Shown here one piece after another: positions 1 through 6,564 of a DNA stretch of 36,464 bases. The stretch spans positions 1-36,464 of the forward strand of contig CANQAB010000004.1 in NCBI GenBank assembly GCA_947589445.1, in the 5' to 3' direction. Position 1 is the first letter of the stretch. Each line of letters starts with the position of its first letter. The notes under the pieces were generated by a model, which was not told the DNA's origin, did not search any database, and saw nothing but the letters and a program-made list of their open reading frames with translations. Source of the DNA: an uncultured Clostridia bacterium. Lineage in GTDB: Bacteria; Bacillota; Clostridia; TANB77; CAG-508. The position numbers and the translations under genes are program-made.

Positions 1-3
1 TTC

Positions 4-79
4 CGCAAGTAGGGGTGCGATTAACATTTTTTCATTCACAAATTTATATCTCGCAAGTGACGTTGCGATTAACATTTTT
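4..79 (-). repeat. Two 28-nt hairpin repeats with variable 5-nt centre
   Basis: Two copies, at 4-31 and 52-79 (48-nt period), share the outer sequences CGCAAGT and TGCGATTAACATTTTT and differ only in the central five bases (AGGGG versus GACGT). Each can fold through CGCA/TGCG; the second extends to TCGCAA/TTGCGA. On the minus strand they lie just downstream of the promoter at 119-148, so they are probably in a transcribed leader that runs out of the window. More copies may lie to the left. Function unknown. Confidence 0.6.
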
Positions 80-118
80 AATTATAGCAGATATTAAATA
101 TCTACTACTATTATATTC

Positions 119-148
119 ATTATACACTTTTTTATTTAAAAAAGTCAA
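119..148 (-). promoter_or_regulatory. Housekeeping sigma-type promoter facing left
   Basis: On the minus strand TTGACT (148-143) and TATAAT (124-119) are separated by 18 bases. The start site would be near 110, giving a transcript that first crosses the two hairpin repeats and then leaves the window. No coding sequence for it is visible here. The stretch 1-270 otherwise holds nothing convincing. Confidence 0.65.
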
Positions 149-269
149 TAGTTTTCAAAAATTTCTTAAATTTGCCACTTTTTGTATGTTTTTTGTAAGT
201 ATTTTTGCCAGTTTATGCATAGTTTTTTAAATTGTTTTTGACACAAACTAGAAATTATTTTATGGTCAT

Positions 270-530
270 TTACTCAAAATACTCTATTCTATCTATTTTA
301 TTATCAACCCCAATTTCACAACTGGATTCTTCTTTGCTAGAAAAACCTTCTTTATTTCAATACTTTCTGGAATAACTTGTCCAATTTTTCAACCGTTCTT
401 TTGTGTTACTTCCGTGTGTACCGTACTTTTACTTATTCCGAAACCTTGCTGCACCTCTTACAGTATCTTTTGAATCTATTATATATTTTGCAAGCTGAAC
501 TGCTCGCTCTTCTATTGATACACCTCGCAT
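270..530 (-). pseudogene. spoIIID: SpoIIID-like sporulation regulator, multiply frameshifted
   Basis: SpoIIID is a small helix-turn-helix regulator of the mother cell during sporulation. From an ATG at 530 behind a good site (GGAGG) the frame reads MRGVSIEERAVQLAKYIID and continues to TVRGAA, a typical SpoIIID start. It then shifts frame into GFGISKSTVHTEVT (the recognition helix), shifts again into ERLK, then LDKLFQKVLK, and again into an acidic tail ending IEYFE at 270. The shifts fall at A-runs. Pieced together it would be about 85 residues, the normal family length. As written no frame gives a working protein: the first stops at 429-431. Either a decayed gene or a poorly read stretch. The family assignment is strong; the state of the gene is uncertain. 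Confidence 0.7.
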
Positions 531-537
531 ATTACAA

Positions 538-583
538 AACCTCCATACGAATACATTTGTTTAATTGTATTCGTACAGAGGTT
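538..583. promoter_or_regulatory. Inverted repeat over the spoIIID-like ribosome binding site
   Basis: Arms 538-555 and 566-583 are complementary at 16 of 18 positions with a 10-nt loop. The left arm holds the AGGAGG-like site of the spoIIID-like gene on the minus strand. It could be a hairpin that hides the ribosome binding site, a palindromic operator, or part of a terminator for the rubredoxin operon, which ends at 598. Confidence 0.5.
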
Positions 584-597
584 GTATTATGATTAGT

Positions 598-735
598 TTA
601 TTCTTCTACTTTTTCAAACATATCTTTTCCTACTCCGCAAAGTGGACAAGTCCAATCTGCTGGTAAGTCTTCGAATTTTGTCTCTTCTACATCATCATCG
701 TAGATATAACCACATGCCATACATCTATATTTCAT
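598..735 (-). CDS. Rubredoxin
   Basis: A 45-residue protein starting [15 protein letters not shown]. It carries both CxxCG iron-binding knuckles: CMACGY (Cys5, Cys8) and CPLCGV (Cys31, Cys34), which hold one Fe(SCys)4 centre. Length and spacing are those of classical rubredoxin, with the conserved ADWTCPLCG segment. It is a small cytoplasmic electron carrier that can pass electrons to the desulfoferrodoxin and rubrerythrin encoded just upstream, so it is best read as the last gene of that oxygen-defence operon (17-nt gap). Assignment is very secure; the exact redox partners are inferred from the neighbours. Confidence 0.95.
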   Translation of the reverse strand: MKYRCMACGYIYDDDVEETKFEDLPADWTCPLCGVGKDMFEKVEE

Positions 736-752
736 TATTTTTTCCCCCTATA

Positions 753-1133
753 TTAATCAATTTCTTTTTTCCATAATCCATGTTTGTTACAATATGCATA
801 AATAGTTGAATTTGGAATATATTTGAATTTTACTACTGGCTCATCTCCTGGTTTTAATGCAATTCTAGTTGTATGATTATCTGATACTTGCGCAATCCAA
901 GAGATATAATGTTCCTCATCCATTGGATGATATATTTCTCCTACTTTTACAATTAAATCTTCTCCATTGATTTCATACACTGGTACATGTTTTTCTTGTG
1001 CTGCATCTGTAGAATTGGCTTTCATTAATTCCATTTTTTTACCACAACATGTTACATGTTCCATGCTACCGTGAATTAATCCAACCATGTTTCCACAAGT
1101 AGGACAAATATAAAATCTAACATTTTCTTTCAT
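753..1133 (-). CDS. dfx: Desulfoferrodoxin (superoxide reductase)
   Basis: A 126-residue protein of the two-iron desulfoferrodoxin class. It reduces superoxide to hydrogen peroxide without making oxygen, in the cytoplasm of anaerobes. The N-terminal desulforedoxin domain has CPTCGN and the adjacent Cys pair in VTCCGKK. The C-terminal catalytic domain has the expected histidines in KHVPVY and PMDEEHYISW, plus the YCNKHGLW segment that gives the Cys and last His of the active iron site. The frame is open further upstream to 1244, but that part overlaps the rubrerythrin gene; GGAAGG about 10 nt before the ATG at 1133 fixes the start. It follows rubrerythrin by 25 nt and precedes rubredoxin. Confidence 0.95.
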   Translation of the reverse strand: MKENVRFYICPTCGNMVGLIHGSMEHVTCCGKKMELMKANSTDAAQEKHVPVYEINGEDLIVKVGEIYHPMDEEHYISWIAQVSDNHTTRIALKPGDEPVVKFKYIPNSTIYAYCNKHGLWKKEID

Positions 1134-1158
1134 AATTAATTTTCCTTCCATTTTTTTA

Positions 1159-1698
1159 TTAGTAATTTTCTGCTTTAATTTCAAAATAAGCCTTTGGATG
1201 GTTACAAACTGGGCATACCTCTGGAGCTGATTTTCCAATAACAATATGTCCGCAGTTTCTGCATTTCCAAATTCTATCTCCGTCCTTTGAAAATACTAAT
1301 CCATCTTCTACATTTTCTAATAATTTTTTATATCTTTCTTCATGTTCTTTTTCTATTTTTCCAACAGCTTCAAACAAGAATGCTATTTTATCAAATCCTT
1401 CTTCTTTAGCTTCTGCAGCCATTCTATCATACATATCTGTCCATTCAAAGTTTTCTCCTTCTGCTGCTGCTTTTAGGTTATCTGTTGTAGTAGGTATATC
1501 TCCACCATTTAATAATTTGAACCATATTTTTGCATGTTCTTTTTCATTATCTGCTGTTTCTTGAAAAATTGCTGCAATTTGTTCATATCCTTCTTTTTTT
1601 GCTTTGCTGGCAAAATATGTATATTTATTTCTTGCTTGTGATTCTCCAGCAAAAGCTTCCATTAAATTCTTTTCTGTTTTTGAACCTTTTAATTCCAT
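1159..1698 (-). CDS. rbr: Rubrerythrin
   Basis: A 179-residue diiron peroxidase that reduces hydrogen peroxide to water in the cytoplasm of anaerobes. The N-terminal four-helix ferritin-like domain shows the iron-ligand repeats [33 protein letters not shown] and IEKEHEERY. The C-terminal rubredoxin domain has CRNCGH and CPVCNHP. The length is that of the standard family member. An ideal AGGAGGT sits 7 nt before the ATG. It is the first gene of the operon rbr-dfx-rubredoxin, which converts superoxide to peroxide and then to water; a consensus promoter lies at 1735-1763. Confidence 0.96.
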   Translation of the reverse strand: MELKGSKTEKNLMEAFAGESQARNKYTYFASKAKKEGYEQIAAIFQETADNEKEHAKIWFKLLNGGDIPTTTDNLKAAAEGENFEWTDMYDRMAAEAKEEGFDKIAFLFEAVGKIEKEHEERYKKLLENVEDGLVFSKDGDRIWKCRNCGHIVIGKSAPEVCPVCNHPKAYFEIKAENY

Positions 1699-1734
1699 AA
1701 AATACCTCCTAAATTATTGATTAATTTCGCTTTT

Positions 1735-1763
1735 AATATATCAAAAATTCTATTCTATGTCAA
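1735..1763 (-). promoter_or_regulatory. Promoter of the rubrerythrin operon
   Basis: Minus-strand TTGACA (1763-1758) and TATATT (1740-1735) with a 17-nt spacer. The -35 box overlaps the stop codon of the upstream P-type ATPase, so there is no room for a separate terminator between the two operons. Start of transcription near 1728, about 30 nt before the rubrerythrin ATG. Confidence 0.75.
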
Positions 1764-2030
1764 TATTCTAATGGTATTTAATACAGTAATTATAGTAGTT
1801 CCTACATCTGCAAATACTGCCTGCCACATATTAGCATACCCTAATACACTTAAAGCTAAAATTGCGATTTTAACTCCTATTGCAAAAATTAAGTTTTGTT
1901 TAATAATTCGATTTGTTTTCTTAGAAATTTCTATTCCTTCTAAAATTTTATATAATTCATCTGTCATAATTACAACATCAGATGCCTCTATAGCAGAACT
2001 TGAACCAACTCCGCCCCATTGAAATTCCAA
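1755..2030 (-). CDS. cadA: C-terminal fragment of the Cd/Zn P-type ATPase (shifted frame)
   Basis: This frame carries the missing end of the P1B ATPase encoded just upstream: GGVGSSSAIEASDVVIMTD, then the two C-terminal membrane helices, ending VLNTIRILT. Only the first five residues (MEFQW) are out-of-frame noise, because the true join is at the run of four Gs at 2014-2017. Removing one G there fuses it to the upstream part and gives a normal 691-residue protein. It is not a separate gene. Without it the transporter lacks its last transmembrane pair, which takes part in metal coordination in this family. Confidence 0.75.
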   Translation of the reverse strand: MEFQWGGVGSSSAIEASDVVIMTDELYKILEGIEISKKTNRIIKQNLIFAIGVKIAILALSVLGYANMWQAVFADVGTTIITVLNTIRILT

Positions 2031-3831
2031 TATCTGCTCTTGCTAATACAGGGCTATCATTTATTCCATCTCCAACATAAGCTATCTTTTTACTATTCTT
2101 GTTATTGTTAATTTTTTCTTCTAATTTTTCATATTTATCTTGTGGTAGCATTTCATAATTTACATTACTTATTCCTACTTGTTTTGCGACTTCTATTGCG
2201 ATATCTTTTGAATCTCCTGTAAACATGAATGTTTTAATTCCTATTTTATTTAAATTTTCAATTGTTTTTTTGGCATCTGGTTTAACCTCATCTATAATAG
2301 TAATACTACCTATTGTTTCTCCATTTATATTTAAATATAAATTAGTACCTATATTATCTTCTGAAATTTTTTTATCTCCTGCAAAATTGTGTTTTCCTAT
2401 TTTTATTTTCTTTTTATCTATATTGTATTCTATTCCTTTTCCTGATACTTCCTTAAAATCTGTTACTTCTCTATTATTTACTTCTTTTCCCCACTTTGTT
2501 AAAATAGATTTTGCTATTGGATGATTTGAAAAGCTTTCTCCCTTTGCAAAATATTCTAAAATGGATTCTTCAGAGTAATTTTTATTATATATATTTATAT
2601 TAGATACAATAAAATTACCTGTTGTAATAGTACCTGTTTTATCAAAAATAACCTCATCAATATCTTTTAATCCATCTAAATAGTTGCTTCCCTTTACTAG
2701 TATTCCTCTTTTAGAAGATTTTCCAATTCCACTAAAATAGCTAAGTGGAACAGATATAGCAATAGAGCATGGACAAGAAATTACTAAAAATGTTAGGGCT
2801 TTATATATGCTTTCTGAATAGCTTACATTATGAAATAACATTGGCATAAAAATTGCTACTAAGATTGCTAGAATAATAACAATTGGTGTATAAATTTTGG
2901 CTATTTTACTTACTGTGTTCTCTGTTTTTGCTTTTTTGTCTGTTGCATTTTCTACTAGGTTTAATATTTGGCTTACTGTACTATCTTCATATAGTTTCTC
3001 TACTTTTATTTCTATTAAACCTTCTGTATTAATTCCTCCCGATAATACCTTATCTCCTTTTGTAACATCTACCAATCTGCTTTCACCTGTTAATGCTGAA
3101 TTATTTATTTTAGCTGTACCATTTACTATTTCTCCATCTAATGGTACTTTTTCACCCGCTTTTACTATAATAATATCTCCAATTTTTACTTCTTCTGGTG
3201 ATACTTTATTAAAATCTTCATCCACTTTTACATTTGCATATTCTGGTTTAATATCCATTAAATTTGAAATAGATTTACGTGTTTTACCTATTGCTCTTGC
3301 TTCTAGTATTTTACCAATTTCATAAAGAGTAATTACCATGATTCCTTCTGCTATTTCTCCTAATAAACAAGCTCCAATAACAGAAATCACAATTAAAAAG
3401 TTTTCGTCTATTACTTTATTTTTTAGTTGTTCATAGGCTTTTTGTGCAGTTTTGCTCAAAAGAATAAAGACAGAAACAATGGTAAAAAGGAGCATAGGGA
3501 CATTTACTAAATGTAATTGTCTTCCTATAACATAAATAAGTACTCCTACTATTATCCTTAAAATATCTTCTTTATCTCTTTGAACTTCTTCTACTTGTTT
3601 TTTATTATTGGAAATAATTGCTGTATCTGGTTCAACGCTTTGTATTATTTTTTGTATATCTTCTTCTACATTTGTTTTTTTATCTGTTCTGAAAGATAAT
3701 GTTGACGTAGAAAAATTAACAATTACGTCTTTATATTCACTATGGCTTGCAATATGTTTTTCTATCTTTTTAGCACAATTAGCACAATCTAAATCTTTTA
3801 GAATAAATCTATAACTCTTCAATGTGTTCAC
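1978..3831 (-). CDS. cadA: Heavy-metal P1B-type ATPase (CadA/ZntA-like), frameshifted near the end
   Basis: ATP-driven exporter of Zn/Cd/Pb-type cations in the cytoplasmic membrane. Order of domains: N-terminal HMA metal-binding domain with CANC (Cys16, Cys19); membrane helices from about residue 90; actuator loop with TGES (248-251); the metal-site helix motif CPCS (353-356), diagnostic for P1B pumps; phosphorylation motif DKTGT at Asp397; and the hinge GDGINDSP. The frame reads correctly to ADIGISMG at 2014 and then runs into eleven wrong residues and a stop; the rest is in the next frame (1755-2030). The start is GTG at 3831, overlapping the end of the arsR-type gene by 23 nt, with AAAGG in front, which implies translational coupling. 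Regulation is by that repressor. The metal is inferred, not read. Confidence 0.88.
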   Translation of the reverse strand: MNTLKSYRFILKDLDCANCAKKIEKHIASHSEYKDVIVNFSTSTLSFRTDKKTNVEEDIQKIIQSVEPDTAIISNNKKQVEEVQRDKEDILRIIVGVLIYVIGRQLHLVNVPMLLFTIVSVFILLSKTAQKAYEQLKNKVIDENFLIVISVIGACLLGEIAEGIMVITLYEIGKILEARAIGKTRKSISNLMDIKPEYANVKVDEDFNKVSPEEVKIGDIIIVKAGEKVPLDGEIVNGTAKINNSALTGESRLVDVTKGDKVLSGGINTEGLIEIKVEKLYEDSTVSQILNLVENATDKKAKTENTVSKIAKIYTPIVIILAILVAIFMPMLFHNVSYSESIYKALTFLVISCPCSIAISVPLSYFSGIGKSSKRGILVKGSNYLDGLKDIDEVIFDKTGTITTGNFIVSNINIYNKNYSEESILEYFAKGESFSNHPIAKSILTKWGKEVNNREVTDFKEVSGKGIEYNIDKKKIKIGKHNFAGDKKISEDNIGTNLYLNINGETIGSITIIDEVKPDAKKTIENLNKIGIKTFMFTGDSKDIAIEVAKQVGISNVNYEMLPQDKYEKLEEKINNNKNSKKIAYVGDGINDSPVLARADIGISMGRSWFKFCYRGI

Positions 3832-4159
3832 GACCTTTCTTTACTATTTGTGAAATATGCTCATCGTCTAAACTATAATAAACTACTTTTCCTTCTTTTC
3901 TATATTTTACTAATTTAGCTTGCTTTAAAATTCTTAATTGATGCGAAATAGCAGATTGGGTTGTTCCTACAATAACTGCAATATCACAAACACAAAGTTC
4001 ATTATCCATTAAAGCATAAATAATTTTCATTCTTGTTGAATCTGCAAACACTTTAAAAAGCTCTGCTAAATCATATATTAATCCATCTTCTGGCATTATT
4101 TTTTTTACCTCGTTTACTGTATCTTGATGAATAACATTTATTTCACATAGTTCTTCCAT
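3809..4159 (-). CDS. ArsR/SmtB-family metal-sensing repressor
   Basis: A 116-residue winged-helix repressor that leaves its operator when it binds metal. Two metal sites of the family are visible: the alpha-3 type motif ELCVCD (54-59, Cys56 and Cys58), as in CadC, and an exact alpha-5 motif D-x-H-x10-H-x2-E made by Asp99, His101, His112 and Glu115, as in SmtB/CzrA. The recognition helix is TTQSAISHQLRIL. AAGGAGG precedes the ATG. It is the first gene of a two-gene unit with the P1B ATPase, and a promoter with a perfect inverted repeat lies upstream. So it most likely represses its own operon until zinc or cadmium is in excess. Confidence 0.93.
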   Translation of the reverse strand: MEELCEINVIHQDTVNEVKKIMPEDGLIYDLAELFKVFADSTRMKIIYALMDNELCVCDIAVIVGTTQSAISHQLRILKQAKLVKYRKEGKVVYYSLDDEHISQIVKKGREHIEEL

Positions 4160-4178
4160 ACTTCTTCCTCCTTATTTG

Positions 4179-4204
4179 AATATATGAATATTTGTTCATA
4201 TATT
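4179..4204. promoter_or_regulatory. ArsR/SmtB operator
   Basis: A perfect inverted repeat, AATATATGAA at 4179-4188 and TTCATATATT at 4195-4204 around a 6-nt centre. The ATATGAA/TTCATAT halves fit the known operators of the SmtB/CadC family. It begins right after the -10 box of the arsR promoter and covers the start site, so a bound repressor would block transcription. Confidence 0.8.
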
Positions 4205-4233
4205 ATTATATGATAACCTTAAAATAATGTCAA
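4205..4233 (-). promoter_or_regulatory. Promoter of the arsR-P1B ATPase operon
   Basis: Minus-strand TTGACA (4233-4228) and TATAAT (4210-4205) with exactly 17 nt between them, a full-consensus housekeeping promoter. A strong core promoter under tight repression is what one expects for a metal-inducible export operon. Confidence 0.85.
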
Positions 4234-4268
4234 TAAAAAAAGAAAGAATTTTTTCAAATTCTTTCTTT
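4232..4268 (-). terminator. Terminator of the LOG-family gene
   Basis: A 13-bp perfect stem (4239-4251 with 4256-4268, loop TTTC on the plus strand) begins at the stop codon of the LOG-family gene and is followed on the minus strand by a run of seven Ts (4238-4232). Confidence 0.8.
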
Positions 4269-4848
4269 ATCTTATTTTTACTTTATCTAAATCTATATCC
4301 ATTGGATCATAATTTTCTATATAATCTAGAGTTTCCTCCACTGTGCTAGTTACTTTGTATAGTTCAATGCAATCTTCTGTGATAAATCTTTTTTGTATTG
4401 AAACCTGCATCATTTTTAGCATATTATCAAAATATCCATCTATATTAAAAATAACTATTGCTTTGTTGTGTCTTCCTAGTTGTTTTAATGTTAATATTTC
4501 AAAAAATTCATCAAATGTCCCTATTCCACCTGGTGAAATAATAAAAGCTTCTGCATTTTCATCTAACAATCTTTTTCTTTCTCTCATAGTTTCAGTATGA
4601 ATAAATTCCGTACAATTTAAAAAAGATATTTCGGAATTATTCTCTTCAAAAAACTTAGGAGAAATTCCTAAAATTTTTCCACCTTTTTCTGCTACTCCTC
4701 TTGCAACAGCTCCCATCATACCATTTCTTCCACCGCCGAACACTAAGCTATGTCCATGTTCCACCATTTTTCTTCCTAGTTCTTCTCCGGTTTTTATAAA
4801 GTTTTTTTCTATTTCACTACTTGCCGCTCCATATACGCATATTCTCAT
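4267..4848 (-). CDS. LOG-family protein (TIGR00730; putative cytokinin-type phosphoribohydrolase)
   Basis: A 193-residue Rossmann-fold protein of the family once called lysine decarboxylase-like. Members characterised in plants and some bacteria split nucleoside 5'-monophosphates to free base and ribose phosphate. The family motif PGGIGTFDE is at 106-114, with the nearby MRERKR segment (88-93) and the N-terminal nucleotide-binding glycine turn FGGGRNGMMGA. Length is typical. GAAAGGATG lies before the ATG. It has its own promoter (4881-4909) and terminator, so it is a single-gene unit. The physiological substrate in Firmicutes is unclear, so the activity is inferred from the family only. Confidence 0.88.
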   Translation of the reverse strand: MRICVYGAASSEIEKNFIKTGEELGRKMVEHGHSLVFGGGRNGMMGAVARGVAEKGGKILGISPKFFEENNSEISFLNCTEFIHTETMRERKRLLDENAEAFIISPGGIGTFDEFFEILTLKQLGRHNKAIVIFNIDGYFDNMLKMMQVSIQKRFITEDCIELYKVTSTVEETLDYIENYDPMDIDLDKVKIR

Positions 4849-4880
4849 ATAATCATCCTTTCTTTAAAAACAATGTTAAT

Positions 4881-4909
4881 ATTATAACATTTAGAATTAT
4901 ATTCTGCAA
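4881..4909 (-). promoter_or_regulatory. Promoter of the LOG-family gene
   Basis: Minus-strand TTGCAG (4909-4904) and TATAAT (4886-4881) with a 17-nt spacer, about 33 nt before the start codon at 4848. Confidence 0.7.
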
Positions 4910-4918
4910 GTTTAAATT

Positions 4919-5359
4919 TTATGCTAGTAACTCTTTTACAACTTCATTAATTGTTCTTCCATCTGCTGATGTTCCAATTTGAGCTTTAGCTTCTTTCATA
5001 ACAGCTCCCATATCTTTTATAGAAGTTGCACCTAAATCTGATATTATTTTAGATATTTTTTCCTTCAATTCTTCTTTAGTTAACTGTTTTGGTAAATATT
5101 CAGTTAAAATCTTAATTTCTTGCTTTGCTTGTTCTACTAAATCTTCTCTTCCGCCTTTTTCAAAGTCTTGTAATGAGTCATTTCTTGTTTTTACTTCTTT
5201 TGCTATTATTTCTAAAATTTTACTGTCCTCTACTTCTATTCCTTTGTCTTTTTCAATTTGCAAAATAGCTGCTCTTACCATTTGAATAACATTTTTTCTT
5301 AAATTATTTTTTTCTTTCATAGAATTTTTTAAATCTTCTAATAATTTTTCTTTTAACAT
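4919..5359 (-). CDS. yqeY: YqeY / GatB-Yqey domain protein
   Basis: A 146-residue helical protein of the GatB/YqeY family, related to the C-terminal tRNA-binding domain of the GatB amidotransferase subunit. Family signatures visible are the N-terminal KLLEDLKNSMKEKN, the region YLPKQLTKEELKEKI, and the C-terminal GAVMKEAKAQIG-x-ADGRTINEVVKELL. Length is standard. It starts 2 nt after the NUDIX stop, with a GGAG site inside the end of that gene, so the two are coupled. It is the last gene of the HD-NUDIX-yqeY unit. The cellular role of stand-alone YqeY is not settled; an association with tRNA is a guess from homology. Confidence 0.93.
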   Translation of the reverse strand: MLKEKLLEDLKNSMKEKNNLRKNVIQMVRAAILQIEKDKGIEVEDSKILEIIAKEVKTRNDSLQDFEKGGREDLVEQAKQEIKILTEYLPKQLTKEELKEKISKIISDLGATSIKDMGAVMKEAKAQIGTSADGRTINEVVKELLA

Positions 5360-5361
5360 TT

Positions 5362-5763
5362 TTAAAACTCCTCCTTTAGGTCATTTTTTAATTTTATTAA
5401 TATATTTTTTGAATTATCATAAGTTATTGTTTCTAATGCTTTATTAAATTCAAACCATTTTACCTCACTTATTTCTTCTTCCTGTGCTTTTTTTATATCA
5501 TTCTTATTGTGGGCTAAAAAATATACTACTTCTTTCATTACACCTTCTTTATGGCTGTAAGTTTCAGTATATCTATATTTTTCATTAATCTCCACATCTA
5601 TATTAGTTTCTTCTTTTACTTCTCTAATTGCTGTTTCTATCTCTGTTTCTCCTATTTCCATGTGTCCTTTGGGAAATCCCCAGTGTCCACTATTCTGGTG
5701 AACTAATAATATTTCTTTATTTTCATTAACAACAATACAACCACATGATTTTTCCTGTTTCAT
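5362..5763 (-). CDS. NUDIX hydrolase
   Basis: A 133-residue NUDIX protein, which hydrolyses nucleoside diphosphates linked to another group. The NUDIX box is exact: Gly33-x5-Glu39-x7-Arg47-Glu-Val-x-Glu51-Glu52 followed by TNI, with the usual HWGFPKGHMEIGE lead-in. The opening SCGCIVVNENKEILLVHQ resembles Ap4A-type (bis(5'-nucleosyl)-tetraphosphate) hydrolases, so that substrate class is likely but unproven. GGAGGGAG precedes the ATG. It lies between the HD-domain gene (17-nt gap) and yqeY (2-nt gap) in one operon. Confidence 0.92.
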   Translation of the reverse strand: MKQEKSCGCIVVNENKEILLVHQNSGHWGFPKGHMEIGETEIETAIREVKEETNIDVEINEKYRYTETYSHKEGVMKEVVYFLAHNKNDIKKAQEEEISEVKWFEFNKALETITYDNSKNILIKLKNDLKEEF

Positions 5764-5780
5764 TTTCTCCCTCCATTCAT

Positions 5781-6335
5781 TTATACATCAAATAAATATG
5801 TAGATTCTAAATCTGCTTCAAAAAGCATTAAAGCTAGTGGATATTTTGTAAACGCATTTCCTATTGTACCATATAATTCTTTTGGTTCTGATAATCCCAT
5901 ATGCCATCTAATTGCATATTTTTCTTCTACTGTTAATTTCATATATTCTGTTATCATCATAACAGATTTTTCTCCATGTCCATATGGAATTGTATCTTCC
6001 ACTGTATAATATGGGACCTTTTCCCATACACCTAATTCATTTTTAGCATTTCTATATTCTACCTTATAAAAGTTAACTTTACAAATATCATGTAGTAAAG
6101 CAACAATCTTAATAGTGTCTTCACTTACATTCATTGGAATTGGTGTGTGTTTTAATTTTTCTTTTAATAATTCATATACTTTTAAGCTATGTTCTAATAA
6201 TCCTCCTTCAAAATTTCCATGAAATCTTGTGCTAGCTGGTGCTTTAAAAAAATCTGTATTTTCTATAAATTTTATTAAATCCTCTATTCCTTCTCTTTTT
6301 ATACTTTTTAGTAATTCTAGAAACTTCTCTTTCAT
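5781..6335 (-). CDS. HD-domain metal-dependent hydrolase
   Basis: A 184-residue cytoplasmic protein with the HD-superfamily signature: GGLLEHSLKV (His49), LLHDICK with His82-Asp83, and later conserved HGEKSV and IRWHMG. HD proteins are usually phosphohydrolases or nucleases acting on nucleotides or nucleic acid. The arrangement resembles hydrolases encoded by phages and Firmicutes, but the substrate cannot be read. It is the first gene of the HD-NUDIX-yqeY operon, with a near-perfect promoter at 6438-6466 and a roughly 95-nt leader. The ribosome binding site GAAAGG is rather far from the ATG (about 12 nt). Confidence 0.85.
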   Translation of the reverse strand: MKEKFLELLKSIKREGIEDLIKFIENTDFFKAPASTRFHGNFEGGLLEHSLKVYELLKEKLKHTPIPMNVSEDTIKIVALLHDICKVNFYKVEYRNAKNELGVWEKVPYYTVEDTIPYGHGEKSVMMITEYMKLTVEEKYAIRWHMGLSEPKELYGTIGNAFTKYPLALMLFEADLESTYLFDV

Positions 6336-6437
6336 TTTTAATTATATTCCTTTCAAATTATATATCTGGTTAGAAAATACTTAAATTTAGCACAATAAAA
6401 ATTTTAATTATTTTTCAACCTTCTACTCCATTTTAAT

Positions 6438-6466
6438 ATTATATATATTCTTTACTTGATAGTCAA
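6438..6466 (-). promoter_or_regulatory. Promoter of the HD-NUDIX-yqeY operon
   Basis: Minus-strand TTGACT (6466-6461) and TATAAT (6443-6438) with a 17-nt spacer. The rest of the gap between 6336 and 6517 is featureless AT-rich DNA. Confidence 0.75.
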
Positions 6467-6517
6467 ATTATATTACCTTTATTTATAATATAATTTTTAT
6501 TAAATTTCGTCAAGAAA

Positions 6518-6552
6518 ATACACCCTAAAATAAAATTTATTTTTAAGGGTGT
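6518..6552 (-). terminator. Terminator of the 902-residue protein gene
   Basis: The outer arms ATACACCC and GGGTGTAT close a hairpin whose inner part pairs TAAAATAAA with TTTATTTTTA across one bulge; TTTTCTT follows on the minus strand. It lies 13 nt after the stop codon at 6565. Confidence 0.7.
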
Positions 6553-6564
6553 ATGTATATTTTT

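Noticed and set aside
4-79. A CRISPR array at the left edge
   Set aside because: Only two units, with the variable part inside the repeat, a 20-nt gap between units and no cas gene. Kept as hairpin repeats only.
15-592. Two 71-residue plus-strand frames (15-230 and 377-592)
   Set aside because: No ribosome binding site and hydrophobic junk composition; the second is antisense to the spoIIID-like gene.
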